DNA of 64,000 bases from Nectonema munidae (taxonomy: Eukaryota > Nematomorpha > Nectonematoida > Nectonematidae), in contig JAUIRK010000046.1 in NCBI GenBank assembly GCA_030549495.1, positions 617,567 through 681,566 on the forward strand. The letters run 5' to 3'. Positions 10,085-21,006 of the stretch are shown here, piece after piece. The notes below the pieces were generated by a model. That model was given only the letters and a program-made list of their open reading frames with translations, had not been told where the DNA came from and did not search any database. Positions within the stretch are counted from its first letter, which is position 1; each line of letters opens with the position of its first letter. The position numbers and the translations under genes were made by a program.

Positions 10085-12039
10085 AATGAAGTATTTGTTT
10101 TATGAAGGAGGTTAAAAATTGTGCCAGAAGGGGTATGGCGCCTTTCCCTCTAGCTAAGTTACTAGTCTTAAGGTGTACTTTTTGGAGGTCCTAGGTTTAA
10201 AACTCAAAAGCTTATATTTCTTTTAAATTGGTTTTATCCATCTGACTTAGGGGTGCAGGATGTGTCACAACCCGGTCTTCGGAGCCGCCTCAAAATTGTG
10301 TGGCTCCAGAGCAAATATTTTTATGGTTCCCGCTCCGACTCTGACGTTTTATATATTATAATTTATATTTGAATTCTTCATTATATATATACACAGTTTA
10401 ACTTGCTCAATCGGGAACTTGAAAAAACTGAAAACTTTTGTTGCAAATTAAAAAGTTGGATGAAAATCTTATCCTATCTTTACAAAATATTTATCTACAA
10501 AAATGCTATTAAGACTCAATAAATCAAAGACTAGACCTGTATCCTACATCACATAATTTAAAAAAGAAAAATAAATTAAGAACACAATTGCAATTTATAA
10601 TAAAACAAACTCTTTTCCACTATTTTCTTAGTATTTTGAAGCTTTAAAAACTCAAATTATGCAAAAAAAAAAGCACTCACATTTTTAGATGTGATTTAAA
10701 AAAATTATTCAAGATGGTTTTTTAATTCATTATTAAAAAATCTTAATATTCTATAGATAAAAAAACTAATCAAACTGAAAACTATACGAAATTGTCACAA
10801 ACACATATAAAGAAGTTGTTTTTTTAAAACACCCATTTAAAACTTCATTTAACTCATTGACGAAGAAAATAAAACAAAGTCTAAAGAAAAGCAGATTTTT
10901 ATTAAGAACCGTTGAAAAAGCAGATAATAAAAGACATTTTCAAGTTGCATAAAAAACGCGATGAGTTTTAGTGGATTATATAATAAAATACACACTCTTG
11001 TATTGAAAAATTTCAAATTAAATAAATTGAGTCATACTCTTAAGAGAATTTAACGTCAAAAAACGAAGATTATTTTTAATTTAGCAGTAATTATAATTGA
11101 ATCAAAGCAATAAAAAATTGTATTTTTAGTAAATAAAATAGATTTACCGACATTAAAAATGTTGCATTAAAAATTATCAAAAAATTTCTATTTTTATAAT
11201 AACCAATTTATTTTGAAGATAAATTTATATACGTATCACAAAGTACTTTTAGTAATTATTTTCATAACAACATTTTTATTATATAAATATTTTATTTCTT
11301 TTCAATAAAATTCTAAAGATAATTGATGGAATGGTGTAAGAATTAATAATTTATAACTGTTAATCTTTGAAATTATATTAGACCCATGCTAGTTTTAAGT
11401 TAAGATTAAACTAGGTTAAACTAGGTTTACTTTGTTAGGTAACTGAGTTTCCTTAGTCTAACAATAAAGGCGAAGCAATAGAGAGCGGTTGCCAACCTCG
11501 TAATCAATAATTAGAAACTGAGTTCACTTGATGACACTTTTTACACTACCTGGCATAACTATAGGTATAAGAGTTATAGTGCAACGAAAGAAGAAATGCA
11601 AACTGAGAGAAAATTTTAGCCGTATATAACTTTTTATAACTTTAAAATATAAGAAAAAGAAGAAGTTTATTTATCATAGATTATGAAAATATCATATACA
11701 ACTTAAAATTTTTTAATGTACAATGATGATTAGGAAGGAAAACTAGAAAAGTAAAACAAATTAAAGTATTAATTAAAATTATATACATATTTACAAGCAA
11801 AGCAATTAACTGGACAATAATTTGTATGTTTAATGAATAATTTTTTTAAATATAATTTAAATGAGATAATTTTCATATTATTATTAAGATGGTGAATCAA
11901 AAAGTTATTCCACATTTCATATACGCAAATAAAAGTTCGGTTTTTGATAATTGAAAGAAACGTAAACATTAAAAATACCAGAGAGAGAGAGAGATATTTT
12001 CTCTCTCTCTCTTATCAACTTCTTGGTAATTAATTTTAT
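10085..12039. other. AT-rich intergenic stretch
   Basis: No gene or clear element. A GGAGCC/GGCTCC inverted pair at about 10281-10308 may belong to a decayed MITE. A GA/CT inverted repeat lies at 11981-12012. Confidence 0.4.
11981..12012. repeat. (GA)n-(CT)n palindrome
   Basis: GA repeat (11981-11994) followed after TATTTT by CT repeat (12001-12012), able to fold into a perfect short stem. Confidence 0.8.
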
Positions 12040-12640
12040 TGAAAAACATATCCAAGAAAAAAGGATATTGATAGTTAAATCATCTGCAAAGATAAAAAAA
12101 CTTCAAATTTATATTGGAAAGGTATAGCATTTAGAAAGACCAAAAACAAAAGAGGTCCCAAGATGGAATCTTGAGGAACGCCAGAAAGAATTGGTTGAGT
12201 ATTAGAAGGTAAACCCTCAACAATTTCACTTTTGCATTTTGTATGAAAATAAGAAGTGAAAAAAGAAAGAGACATTTTTTCAATTCCTTAGGCAGATAAT
12301 TTATTTAATAGGACTTCATGGGGAACTGACTCAAATGCTTTTTAAAAATCAATAAAAAGAGAAAGCACACTTTTATCAGAAGCAAGATTATTGATAATGT
12401 CATCAATCAAACAGATGAGTAATGATTGAGTACTATAATTTTTACGGAAGCCAAATTGGAAATTATGAATATTATTATTAAAATAATGATACAACTGTTT
12501 AAATAATAGTTTTTCTAGGATTTCAGATAAGATTGGAATTATGGAAATTGGCCTATAATTATTTATGTTATTCTTATAACTTGAATTATTCGTACTTAAT
12601 ACACTAATGGCTATAAGAAGATCATTATAAAGAATTTTTG
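12040..12640 (-). pseudogene. Old LINE reverse transcriptase fragment (CR1/Jockey-like)
   Basis: The minus strand encodes RT fingers and palm with NNYRPISIIPILSEILEKLL, FQFGFRKNYSTQSLL, SLFIDF then a stop then KAFESVPHEVLLNKL, and GVPQDSILGPLLFLVF. The following box, FADDLTI, lies in a shifted frame. These are RT blocks 2-5 of a non-LTR retrotransposon, without the endonuclease and C-terminus. At least two stops and one frameshift make it a dead 5'- and 3'-truncated piece. It differs from the RNase H LINE family of this window, which has SDD in place of ADD. Confidence 0.85.
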
Positions 12641-13619
12641 AAAATAATTTTATTTCTTAAAAAAAGGGTCACACTAAAATGAGTAAATTTTTTTGAGTAA
12701 ATTTCCAATTTTTAGCGCACCATTTTAAAAAGTATAACTAAATAAAATACCAAAAAATTTATTTCCAATAATACGAAATCTATTATTTTGAAAATTGTGT
12801 GCTAAATAATTCAAAATTAAGAATATAATTATCCATTAAAAATGAATTTTAATAAAATTATTAAAGATATATCTATATTTTAGAATTATATATATTTTTT
12901 AGTTGTCGGTATAGCATGAGAGGGAAAAGTAAACTTCTATAGCTGAACAGATGGTAAGAGAAATCACATCTGAATCGGGAAGCTTTTACCACTAGACGAT
13001 TTGCCGACAAATTTATATGTTCAGACTGTAATACACTTGATATCGTATTAGAATTTATAATATAAAAATACCCTAACTGTTAAATCTAAGTTGCTTTACT
13101 CCATTCTTTTATTCAATCTAAATAAATTATGACAATTTAATATGGGTCTCAAGTAGTAATAAATTACAACTTCTTAAAGAAAACGATACTGTAAAATTCA
13201 TTAACATGGGTAATTCAGACGTAAGAAATAAATAAATTATCTGTTAAACAGATACTGGCCACTACAATGTTTTCATTAGAAATTCTCTCTGAATTTACTC
13301 ACTTCTCTATTCATTTGAAAAATAAAAAGTACAAAAAGGCGATAATAAAATTAAAAAGCGGTTCCCAAATGATAGAAAGGTTTTATTGATATTATTGAAG
13401 AAAAATTAAATTCTTGAGCAACAAGATATCAAAAAAATATATTTTGAGAACTAAATACTTCTCTTATAATTTAAACAATTGTTTTATTTGCAACAATCAA
13501 TCCACTAATATTAATTAATGAATAATACATTAAATTATAATCTAATAGAATTTGATAGAGAATAAAGAAGACAACTCAAGATATTTTATTGTGGATAACT
13601 AAAGACAAAATTAAAGATT
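12641..13619. other. AT-rich stretch, no gene seen
   Basis: No supported coding sequence. About 12960-13010 on the minus strand faintly resembles a tRNA A box but lacks a matching B box. Confidence 0.4.
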
Positions 13620-13799
13620 GGAGAATTATGCCTGAAGTAAAAAAGACTTTTGTAAAGATGAATCAAAACAGGCAACAATGAGGGTGAGTTTTTTCATTAT
13701 ATTGCAAGAATAGACCTATATAGGAGGGACCTGTGCTCCAGATGAAATCATTCAATCGAAAGTTGACAAAGTAAATTATTATCTCAAGGTAAATATAGA

Positions 13800-14190
13800 G
13801 CTGAAAATATTATTCATGGTAAAGTTGGAGTAACAAAATTTGTTAAAAAGTTTATTTAAAATATTATGGATCAATTTGATTCTTGTTTTAATTTTTCATC
13901 GTGCTGCGCTTCGATGACAAAAAGGATAGAAAAGAACAATTTTGCTTCAATCATAAAATTATGGGAAAAGTGGTTAAGAAATTTGCAAACTCTTCTTACA
14001 CGTTACGAAAATATAACGATAGGTGAACAACTTTTATCTTTTCGTGGGCGATGTCCAATAAAACAATATATTCCTTCTAAGCCAGCAAAATATAGCATCA
14101 AAGTTTTGGTTTTATGTGAACAAACTAAGTACGCATGGAATACAGGAAAGTCACATGATCAAATCCAATTGGTGAAAAAAAGTTTATAAT
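13800..14190 (+). pseudogene. piggyBac transposase fragment (subfamily distinct from the others here)
   Basis: An open stretch at 13866-14189 contains NITIGEQLLSFRGRCPIKQY and IPSKPAKYSIKVLVLCE, the first catalytic block of the piggyBac DDE transposase. The expected catalytic Asp of the V/I-D-E-Q motif is Gly here, so this copy would be inactive. The segment after KYAWN is shortened. Its RCPIKQYIPSKPAKY block is closer to classic piggyBac-like elements than the three GGCPIK-YDPKKPGHY copies at 17.4, 32.9 and 43.8 kb. It abuts the MULE-type element directly at about 14200. Confidence 0.85.
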
Positions 14191-14204
14191 TGTGGGAACG
14201 GTAC

Positions 14205-16130
14205 GCTCAAATTTTATTTTAGCGAAAAGAGAATGTTTCAATTTTTGGGGCTTGGTCAAATCTTTTTACCATATGTGACATGTCAACGGCTCTTAATATT
14301 CATATAGAACTTATCTTTCCACCTTATTCAAATGATAATAGCGCATATGTTCTAAATCGATTAATATCACCACTCAACTCCAATTGTAAAAAAAATATTC
14401 CATTACGTATTTTATTTTCATGCACGAATTTTTCTCTAAATGGTAAAAACATTGCAAATCATTTTGTTGCCATGGTTGATGAATCTCACCATATAAGCTT
14501 TTTGGATAAACCCAGATATTTAGATGTGGATCATTTCTCTCCTATTGAAGATAGTAAAACGAATAATAATTTAATTGCCATAAAAAATTATCATGATTAT
14601 TTTTCTCATTTTACTCCTAGCTCATCATTCAAAGGACTAAATGCTACATTTTTGAAATTGAAAGAATGTTTTGATTTTATATCATTTGCACATAAATCGT
14701 TTTTCAAAGAAGTTCCTAAAGGGTTCAAGAAAAATATATGTTTTCTATTAAAAATGCCTGAAAAAGAAAGAAATTTATATATCGATGATTGTGGAGCCTG
14801 GTCCTCAAATACATTGCAAAAATACAATTATATACTAAGTAATGATAACGAGCTAGTTAAATTGAAAAAAATCTAACTTAAGCGAAGGATTTATTTTAAA
14901 GAGATATTACTCTTTTTTAAAAAACAACAGTAACTTTAAAAGAAGAATTTCATATTTTGAAACCTTTCCTAAAAAAGCTACTAAATTTAATCACATATGA
15001 ATATATCGGGTCTTTTTCAGTTCCACTATCACATGGTAATTCGAAAACAAACACATGTCCTTATTTTAAAACACCCTTCCAAGTTAAAAACTTCATTAAA
15101 CAACAAATTCACCAAGGTGAAGCTTCAATAAACATTTACACTAATTCCTTACTCACTAATACATTTCTCCCCAGAGACTCAAAATACATAGAAAATTTAA
15201 AATTTTCCCTCACAAATAACGCTTATAAAAATAACCTCTCTGACGACATTCTTTTTTTACTCAACTCAATTCATAAGGGCGATCGATTTATACAATCTTG
15301 TTATTCTTCCAACAACACTCCTGCATTCATCCTTTATACTACTCAAATAAACCATCTAAACATGGCTATTAAAAATAATTACATTATCGGAATAGACAGA
15401 ACTTTTCATTTAAGTCCACTTTACTTGACCTTCTTTGTGTTTCAAGACAAAAGGTTGTTAAGAAAAGGTAAAAACACAAATCCTATCATTCTAGGGCCCC
15501 TTTTCCTACACTATGATTGTAGTTTTGAGACATATTCTCATTTTTTCAATAATATAAAAACAAAACTCATAGACTATCCCTTAATTATAGGTTGTGATCA
15601 AGAAAAAGCACTTGTTAATGGACTTAAACATACATTCTTTGACCTAACACTAATTTTTTGTACTAGGCATCTAAAAGAAAATTTGGTTTCCATAATAAAA
15701 AGCATCAAAATTTGAAAAATAATGAATTCAAAGTTTTAAATAATTTATTATTTTCTAAAAAAGGTTTAATTTGTTCAAAATCTTTATCAGAATTTAATTA
15801 TTTAGTCAATCTTATCAATAATAAATTCTGTAATAATTTTGATTCTTATTTGAAAAACTTAATCCAAATAATCAAAACTCACGTTGTATTACCAAGAATG
15901 AAATATGATATTCCATTAATGTGGAAAATTAATATTTCTGAAAGTAAAAATCACATTTTTAAATTGAATATTAATTGGAAAAATAAAAGACTGTCAGAAA
16001 TGATCGAAATGCTAGAAAGGGAAGTTGAAAGGGACCAAAAAACTATTAGATCTATCTCTTAGTGGGCAAACTGATTATTTTTCATCTTCAAAATATGGAA
16101 TCGATGATAATCATCCAGTTAAAAACTTAA
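14205..16130 (+). pseudogene. MULE-type DDE transposase gene with OTU-like N-terminal region, frameshifted
   Basis: Three consecutive plus-strand open pieces (14223-14876, 14957-15715, 15712-16062) look like one protein broken by frameshifts near 14870, 14957 and 15710. The middle piece has a Mutator-like transposase core: GIDRTFHLSPLYLTFFVFQD (first Asp), LGPLFLHYD, IIGCDQEKALVNGLKHTF (second Asp) and CTRHLKENLVS (CxxH). The last piece has NISESKNHIFKLNINWK, supplying the Glu. The first piece has IFGAWSNLFTICDMSTALNI, then NHFVAMVDE, then YIDDCGAWSSNT. The pattern of a helix with ALNIHIEL followed by a final H-F-V strand is like the end of an OTU cysteine peptidase fold. I recognise relatives as uncharacterised transposon proteins of corals and other invertebrates. 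The region before 14205 is lost to the piggyBac piece. No terminal repeats were found. Confidence 0.75.
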
Positions 16131-17439
16131 CAAAAAAGAAAAGTGACATAATTTCAAGGGGAGATTAGCTTTTAGTGACTTTTAAAACAAATGTAGCAAA
16201 AAAACTAGGTCAGAGAAAACGTATAAGAACAAGTAAGACTGTATCGTATAAAATGAAAAGAAAGCCAGTTGAAGATCAAAATGGTAAATTTATTTTTTAC
16301 GCATGTTCTTACCCGTTGGACGAATTTTTGCATGCCTTTGGATAAAAAACTTACGATAAATGCTAATTTCTGTTTCACTTAGATTTCAGGTATATCCTCA
16401 ACTTCATAATGTAAGATATTCTGTTTTGTTTATGTAAAAATATTCTCAACATGGGTATGATTCAATATTTTTTTAATCATATTTTTCTCTGATATTGGAG
16501 AATAAACATACACTCTATTCGATTAAATTATCTAAATGATTATATCTCTTATAATCAAAATGATTTATAAGATAGATAATTTTGATCAATCAAAATTTTT
16601 AGTTTTAAATAATTTTCTAATCAATATAAATTTCATCAAAAAATTTATAATTAAGATATTAATTTAATAATTTTTCAATCAATTTGTTAAGGTTAATGAG
16701 AGTTGAGCTGTGTCAGATCGAGAAAACTCAAGATGCATCTACTATACTGTTGTACCTGAAACACAATATATCAAGAACATGCCATGAAAATCAAAAAGAG
16801 GAAATTTTGAAATCAGAATCAATTTATTTGTTTTCAAAAGATAAATAAATGTTGAAACACTTCAATCTTTATTATACAGTAAAGTATCATCCAATATTGA
16901 AACTATTCTTCCAAATGGCCAAAAATTTCCAATCAATGCGAAAAACCATCTTTATTGAGGGAGTTAACAGCTGGAGCGAAATTTGATTTCATAAGACTAA
17001 TATTGCATTTATTTCTTTGGACCTCAAGAAAAATAATCATAGCATTATCATAAGAAAGATTTATCAATTTTATATAAATAATAATGTTCAGATGATATGA
17101 TATGTCATATTTGATTTTTGGGGAATACGTAATGTAAAATTATTGAAATTTCAACTCCCCCTATATTATATATTAAGCCCTGTAACGCACGTATAACAAT
17201 TTCATTACCACCCCCTGTCCTTTACCACTTCAAAAAACTGTTGTATTTGAAATTACCTTCGGTCGCCCATCCTTCCTCCCTCAATCTCCCATTTTATGGC
17301 TAGTAGGGAAACGTAGATCGGTCCATAAATACCACATGATCCACAAACTTTTTTGAAAACCCCTGAAATACGTTTATGTAATAATCGGTTTCCATTCTTA
17401 ATTGAGATGTTTTATTTATACTAGGCTCTTGCAAAATAT
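16131..17439. other. AT-rich stretch, no gene seen
   Basis: May include the 3' remainder of the MULE-type element (to about 16350). Otherwise only A/T-rich sequence and a C-rich patch near 17205-17300. Confidence 0.4.
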
Positions 17440-18480
17440 TTAAGAAAAGATTTTATCCTTTTAACTATCTCCACAAAGTCCTGGATTCATACTCTACCAA
17501 TCGCAAACTCTTTAGATGTTGAGTTTTGAAAATTGGAGGAACACACCGTTTGTTTGAAGTCACTGTGCCTAAAACTGATAAGTTGCGCTCCTTACCCCAT
17601 AAGCATAACTCGTGAAAACTCATTACTTATTATTCAAGTACCTTTGGGCACCTTGGATAAATTCACAAGTCTTTTGACGATTTTGCATCCTGAGAAGTAA
17701 GATCTTTCATGTAGGTCTGAAGCGTGTAATTCAAGACATATAACGTAATATGTTCTAGCATCATTCAAGTGATAAAATTTTATCCCCCATTTACCAGGCT
17801 TAGTGGGATCGTACACCTTTATTGGACAATTTCCTCGGAATCTCAAAAGTTGTTCGTCAACGCAAACATAATCTTGTGGCATCCAGTATCTGAAAAAAGT
17901 TTTAGTTCGTATAGTTTACTGATTTTTACTAAAAATACAAGCTTACTTTGAAAAGACTTGATGGAAATGATCATTGTAAATTATTACTTTGAATGTTTCT
18001 TGTAAAAGGATCATCAAAACGAAAAACCTTGAGATAAACTTAAAATCATTTTTACTGATAGCAGCCTTCACAAAAAGTGAGCCAGTTTTAAAAGAGTAAA
18101 GTTTTTCAATACGTATCTTTTGATCGGATTCAATTCAGATAATATATCGAAATGCTATATACGCTAAAAATTTGTCAATGATAAAAGATTCACTGAAAGA
18201 TAACAAATGATTAGAAACATTAGAAGAGCTTTCAATTTAGGTATTAATGTGTTTTGATAAAAACTTCTTGAAGGAGTTCAGGAGTGAAAAAAAAGACCAA
18301 ATTTTGTACGGGTTGACTTCGTCTCTTGCTTCTAAATTTGAAGCAGGAGGATGAGATGTTCCTTATATTTAATGCAGAAGGTCTGCCCCTCGATGTTGGA
18401 ACACGAAAATTGTATACAATACCATCTAAAGAAACAATTCCAACTTCCGAAAGAACTTGAAAGCATCTTTACGGTTTGTG
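17440..18480 (-). pseudogene. piggyBac-like transposase relic with an apparent 57-bp intron
   Basis: On the minus strand a decayed copy of a piggyBac-family transposase runs from an N-terminal SRGRPSALNIRN and NPYKIWSFFFTPELLQEVF to SLFVKAAISKNDFKFISRFF, then YWMPQDYVCVDEQLLRFRG and NCPIKVYDPTKPGKWGIKFY, then KERNLSVLGTVTSNKRCVPP. The first catalytic Asp (VDEQ) is present. Between QVFSK and YWMPQ sits 17890-17946, with GTAAGC at its 5' end and TTTTTTCAG at its 3' end. Removing it restores the frame exactly (a Lys codon split across the junction), so it looks like a real intron. Other stops and frame changes are frequent. The second Asp (DNFFTS-like) and the third Asp block are not found. Confidence 0.85.
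17890..17946 (-). other. Putative 57-bp intron inside the piggyBac relic
   Basis: Donor CAAA|GTAAGC, acceptor TTTTTTCAG|ATAC on the minus strand. Related copies at 33.6 and 44.9 kb are continuous at the matching position. Confidence 0.65.
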
Positions 18481-20876
18481 AAAGAATAAGGAAGAAAATG
18501 GAAGCAATAATAAAAGATAACTATTCTATGATGTACAAAAAAAAAAGAAAAAATCAGCTAAGGCGTGGTGAGAGACAGATGAAAAAGCAATATAAATTTT
18601 ACCGCTTGTGTGCCTATAAAATATGTGAGATCCAGCAACAAACATAAATCGATGATAGGTTATTGATAGGATATTGCTTTATATTATCAAGAAATAAATG
18701 AATATGCAGTGATTGCGTTTTATATCTTCATATAAATGAAAGTGTAGAGATTGTGCTATTTGTATTGAACACAGTGAGTACCGTTTCAGAACCACTATAT
18801 TACACAATGCAATATTTTTTACGTCATAAAAGTTATATCATCAATATCACATTGAATATAAACATCATCGCATTTGTTCCGTTTTATATCTCCACACAGA
18901 TGAAAATATACAATAAAAACATAAACTGCTACAGCAGTGAGAAGTAAGGAAGTTAACTAGTTCAAGAGTATAATCGAATCAAATGTATTCCAAAATTGAC
19001 AGTGCAAACAGCCTTAAAATCATCGATCAGTTTAAAATATTTTTAAACACATGTGAAGTTTAAAAAAAGTAAAAGTAAATAAAGTTGGGTTTTTATTGTT
19101 TTTACTAATAATTATACTATTTTCATAGTTTTTACTATAATAATACTATAAAGAAATAGCTATGGCCAGCAAGGACCTAAATGGCTTTTCTCAGAAGGAA
19201 AAATTTAACGGTCATGCGAGGGTTAAAGAAATAGACCCACCAATTCAATTTTCAATCCTACATTTCCAATATAATTGATCTTCCTCTTTGACCACCCTAC
19301 TCACATGTACCGTTTCGTAACTCAATTGAACAACAGCTCTCTGTCCATATGACGAATAATGAATATTCCATATATTCTCAGTTAACTATAGTGTAAATTG
19401 AGATAGGAGTTTCCTAATCTATTGTAAATAACGATTAGGAATTTTAGGTTTTAATCCCTCGTTTAATTAATTTAGCAATAGGGTAATTTTAATTTACCAA
19501 AAGTTTTATTTATTTAACTTTGACTTCAGCCAAAAATGAAGATATTAAACAAATTTGTTGAGAGCCTTTAAGCCTAGGACGTGAATAATGAATAATGTCA
19601 ATATCTTAAATTATTTGATGTAATCGAAACGGAAAATTATTGATATCTTCGAGTAGAAAGGAGTAAAAATTGAAAGGAAAATTATATTGAATGAGTTTTG
19701 TCAAACGTAAAAGTATAACAAGATACTATAGAAATGAAGTCACCAATCAAAGATCGTGAAGACATTCAATGGCAACTTGAACTGTTCGATACTATAATTA
19801 GTTTTACTAACTTCTTTCTAAGTCCTAAGATTAGTAAAGTAGTACTACTGTATCAAGTTGATGAGATCATCGAAAAGGCCAACATAGATTCAATATAGAA
19901 CCAAACCCAAAGATTAAAACATTTATGTATCGATGCCAAGCATCTACCCTACATCACTCAAGCCCCAAATAACCCTAACCAAACTAGGATCAATTTTTCA
20001 CCATCAGTCACAACTACATTTGCATCATAAAGTTTATTCTACAATACACAAAACATATCATATACAAACTTAAAATAAAAAATCGCTTCTATTATGATTA
20101 TCGTAATTTTAAACATGTTTTACAAGTTGAGAGAAAAATAAATATAACAGTTAAGGAGTCATTATTTGCCTACTTTTTACTTCGTTATCTAAAGTTGACA
20201 TAGAAGCGCACCGACGATAGTAACAGACAAAGCACCATGTCTCACTTGCTCCTCAAAAGTTCTCTATGCCCTCCCCTACACAATATTAAAACATTAAAAG
20301 CATGATAGTTGAAATGTTTATATAAAAGCATAATAAAGCGAATGGTACACTTTAAAAATTAAGTCTTAATAAAGTATATTAAAATTATTCTATATGAACA
20401 GGCAAAACAGTAGAGAAAATATTAAATAAAAACTATTTTAACTAGAAGGTATCAATGATTTCAGGATATAAATTTTCCTTTGAATTTCAGTTACTCAATA
20501 GATAGAATAAAAATAATGCCATGTTGAGAGTAAATACTGTTAGAATCACAACATAAAGTAAGGATACTTCAAAAAACAGAGGCCCATGATAACAATCAAA
20601 GCAAATAGAATTATATCACCAAGAGACTTAAAAATATTAGTTTAAATCTGTTCCCATCTTTTATTAAATATTTGAAAGCATAAATTTAAATAAATTCAAA
20701 GTAAGGAAGAAATCTATCATAAGTTGTGAAAATAAAATTTGATTACCAAATAAATTATCTTAGTAAAAAGTAAAAAAAATCGCCATTAGTTGAAACATTC
20801 TGAAAAATCAGCCATTTTTTTCAAAAAATTTACTCAATTCTCCATTTTCCGCCATTACAACGTTAATAGATAGGAT
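18481..20876. other. AT-rich stretch, no gene seen
   Basis: No exon, RNA gene or element could be supported. The open plus-strand stretch at 18351-18647 is largely antisense to the piggyBac relic. Confidence 0.4.
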
Positions 20877-20945
20877 AGGTAGGTAGGTAGATTTCAAAGC
20901 ACTTTCCAGCGTGAGCTGATATGCTCGCGTAAGCTTGAGAGTTGG
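20877..20945. repeat. LINE A 3' terminus: TACC tail and conserved 3' UTR end
   Basis: TAGGTAGGTAGG next to AGATTTCAAAGCACTTTCC; the same order and sequence recurs at about 58075-58140. Confidence 0.85.
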
Positions 20946-21006
20946 TTAAGGAAGATGCAGATGTTGGTAGAGATAGGTTGTCCTAAAAGTAGAAGAGAAA
21001 AGCAGA

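Noticed and set aside
12950-13015. tRNA-like sequence on the minus strand (TAGTGGTAAAAGC)
   Set aside because: No proper B box and no cloverleaf pairing that I could trace.
18351-18647. 98-codon open plus-strand stretch with basic composition
   Set aside because: Its first part is antisense to the piggyBac N-terminal block (SRGRPSALNIRN), and no family resemblance was seen.
20877-20891. TAGGTAGG considered as an independent microsatellite
   Set aside because: It recurs with the same flanking 45 bp at 58075, so it is the LINE tail.
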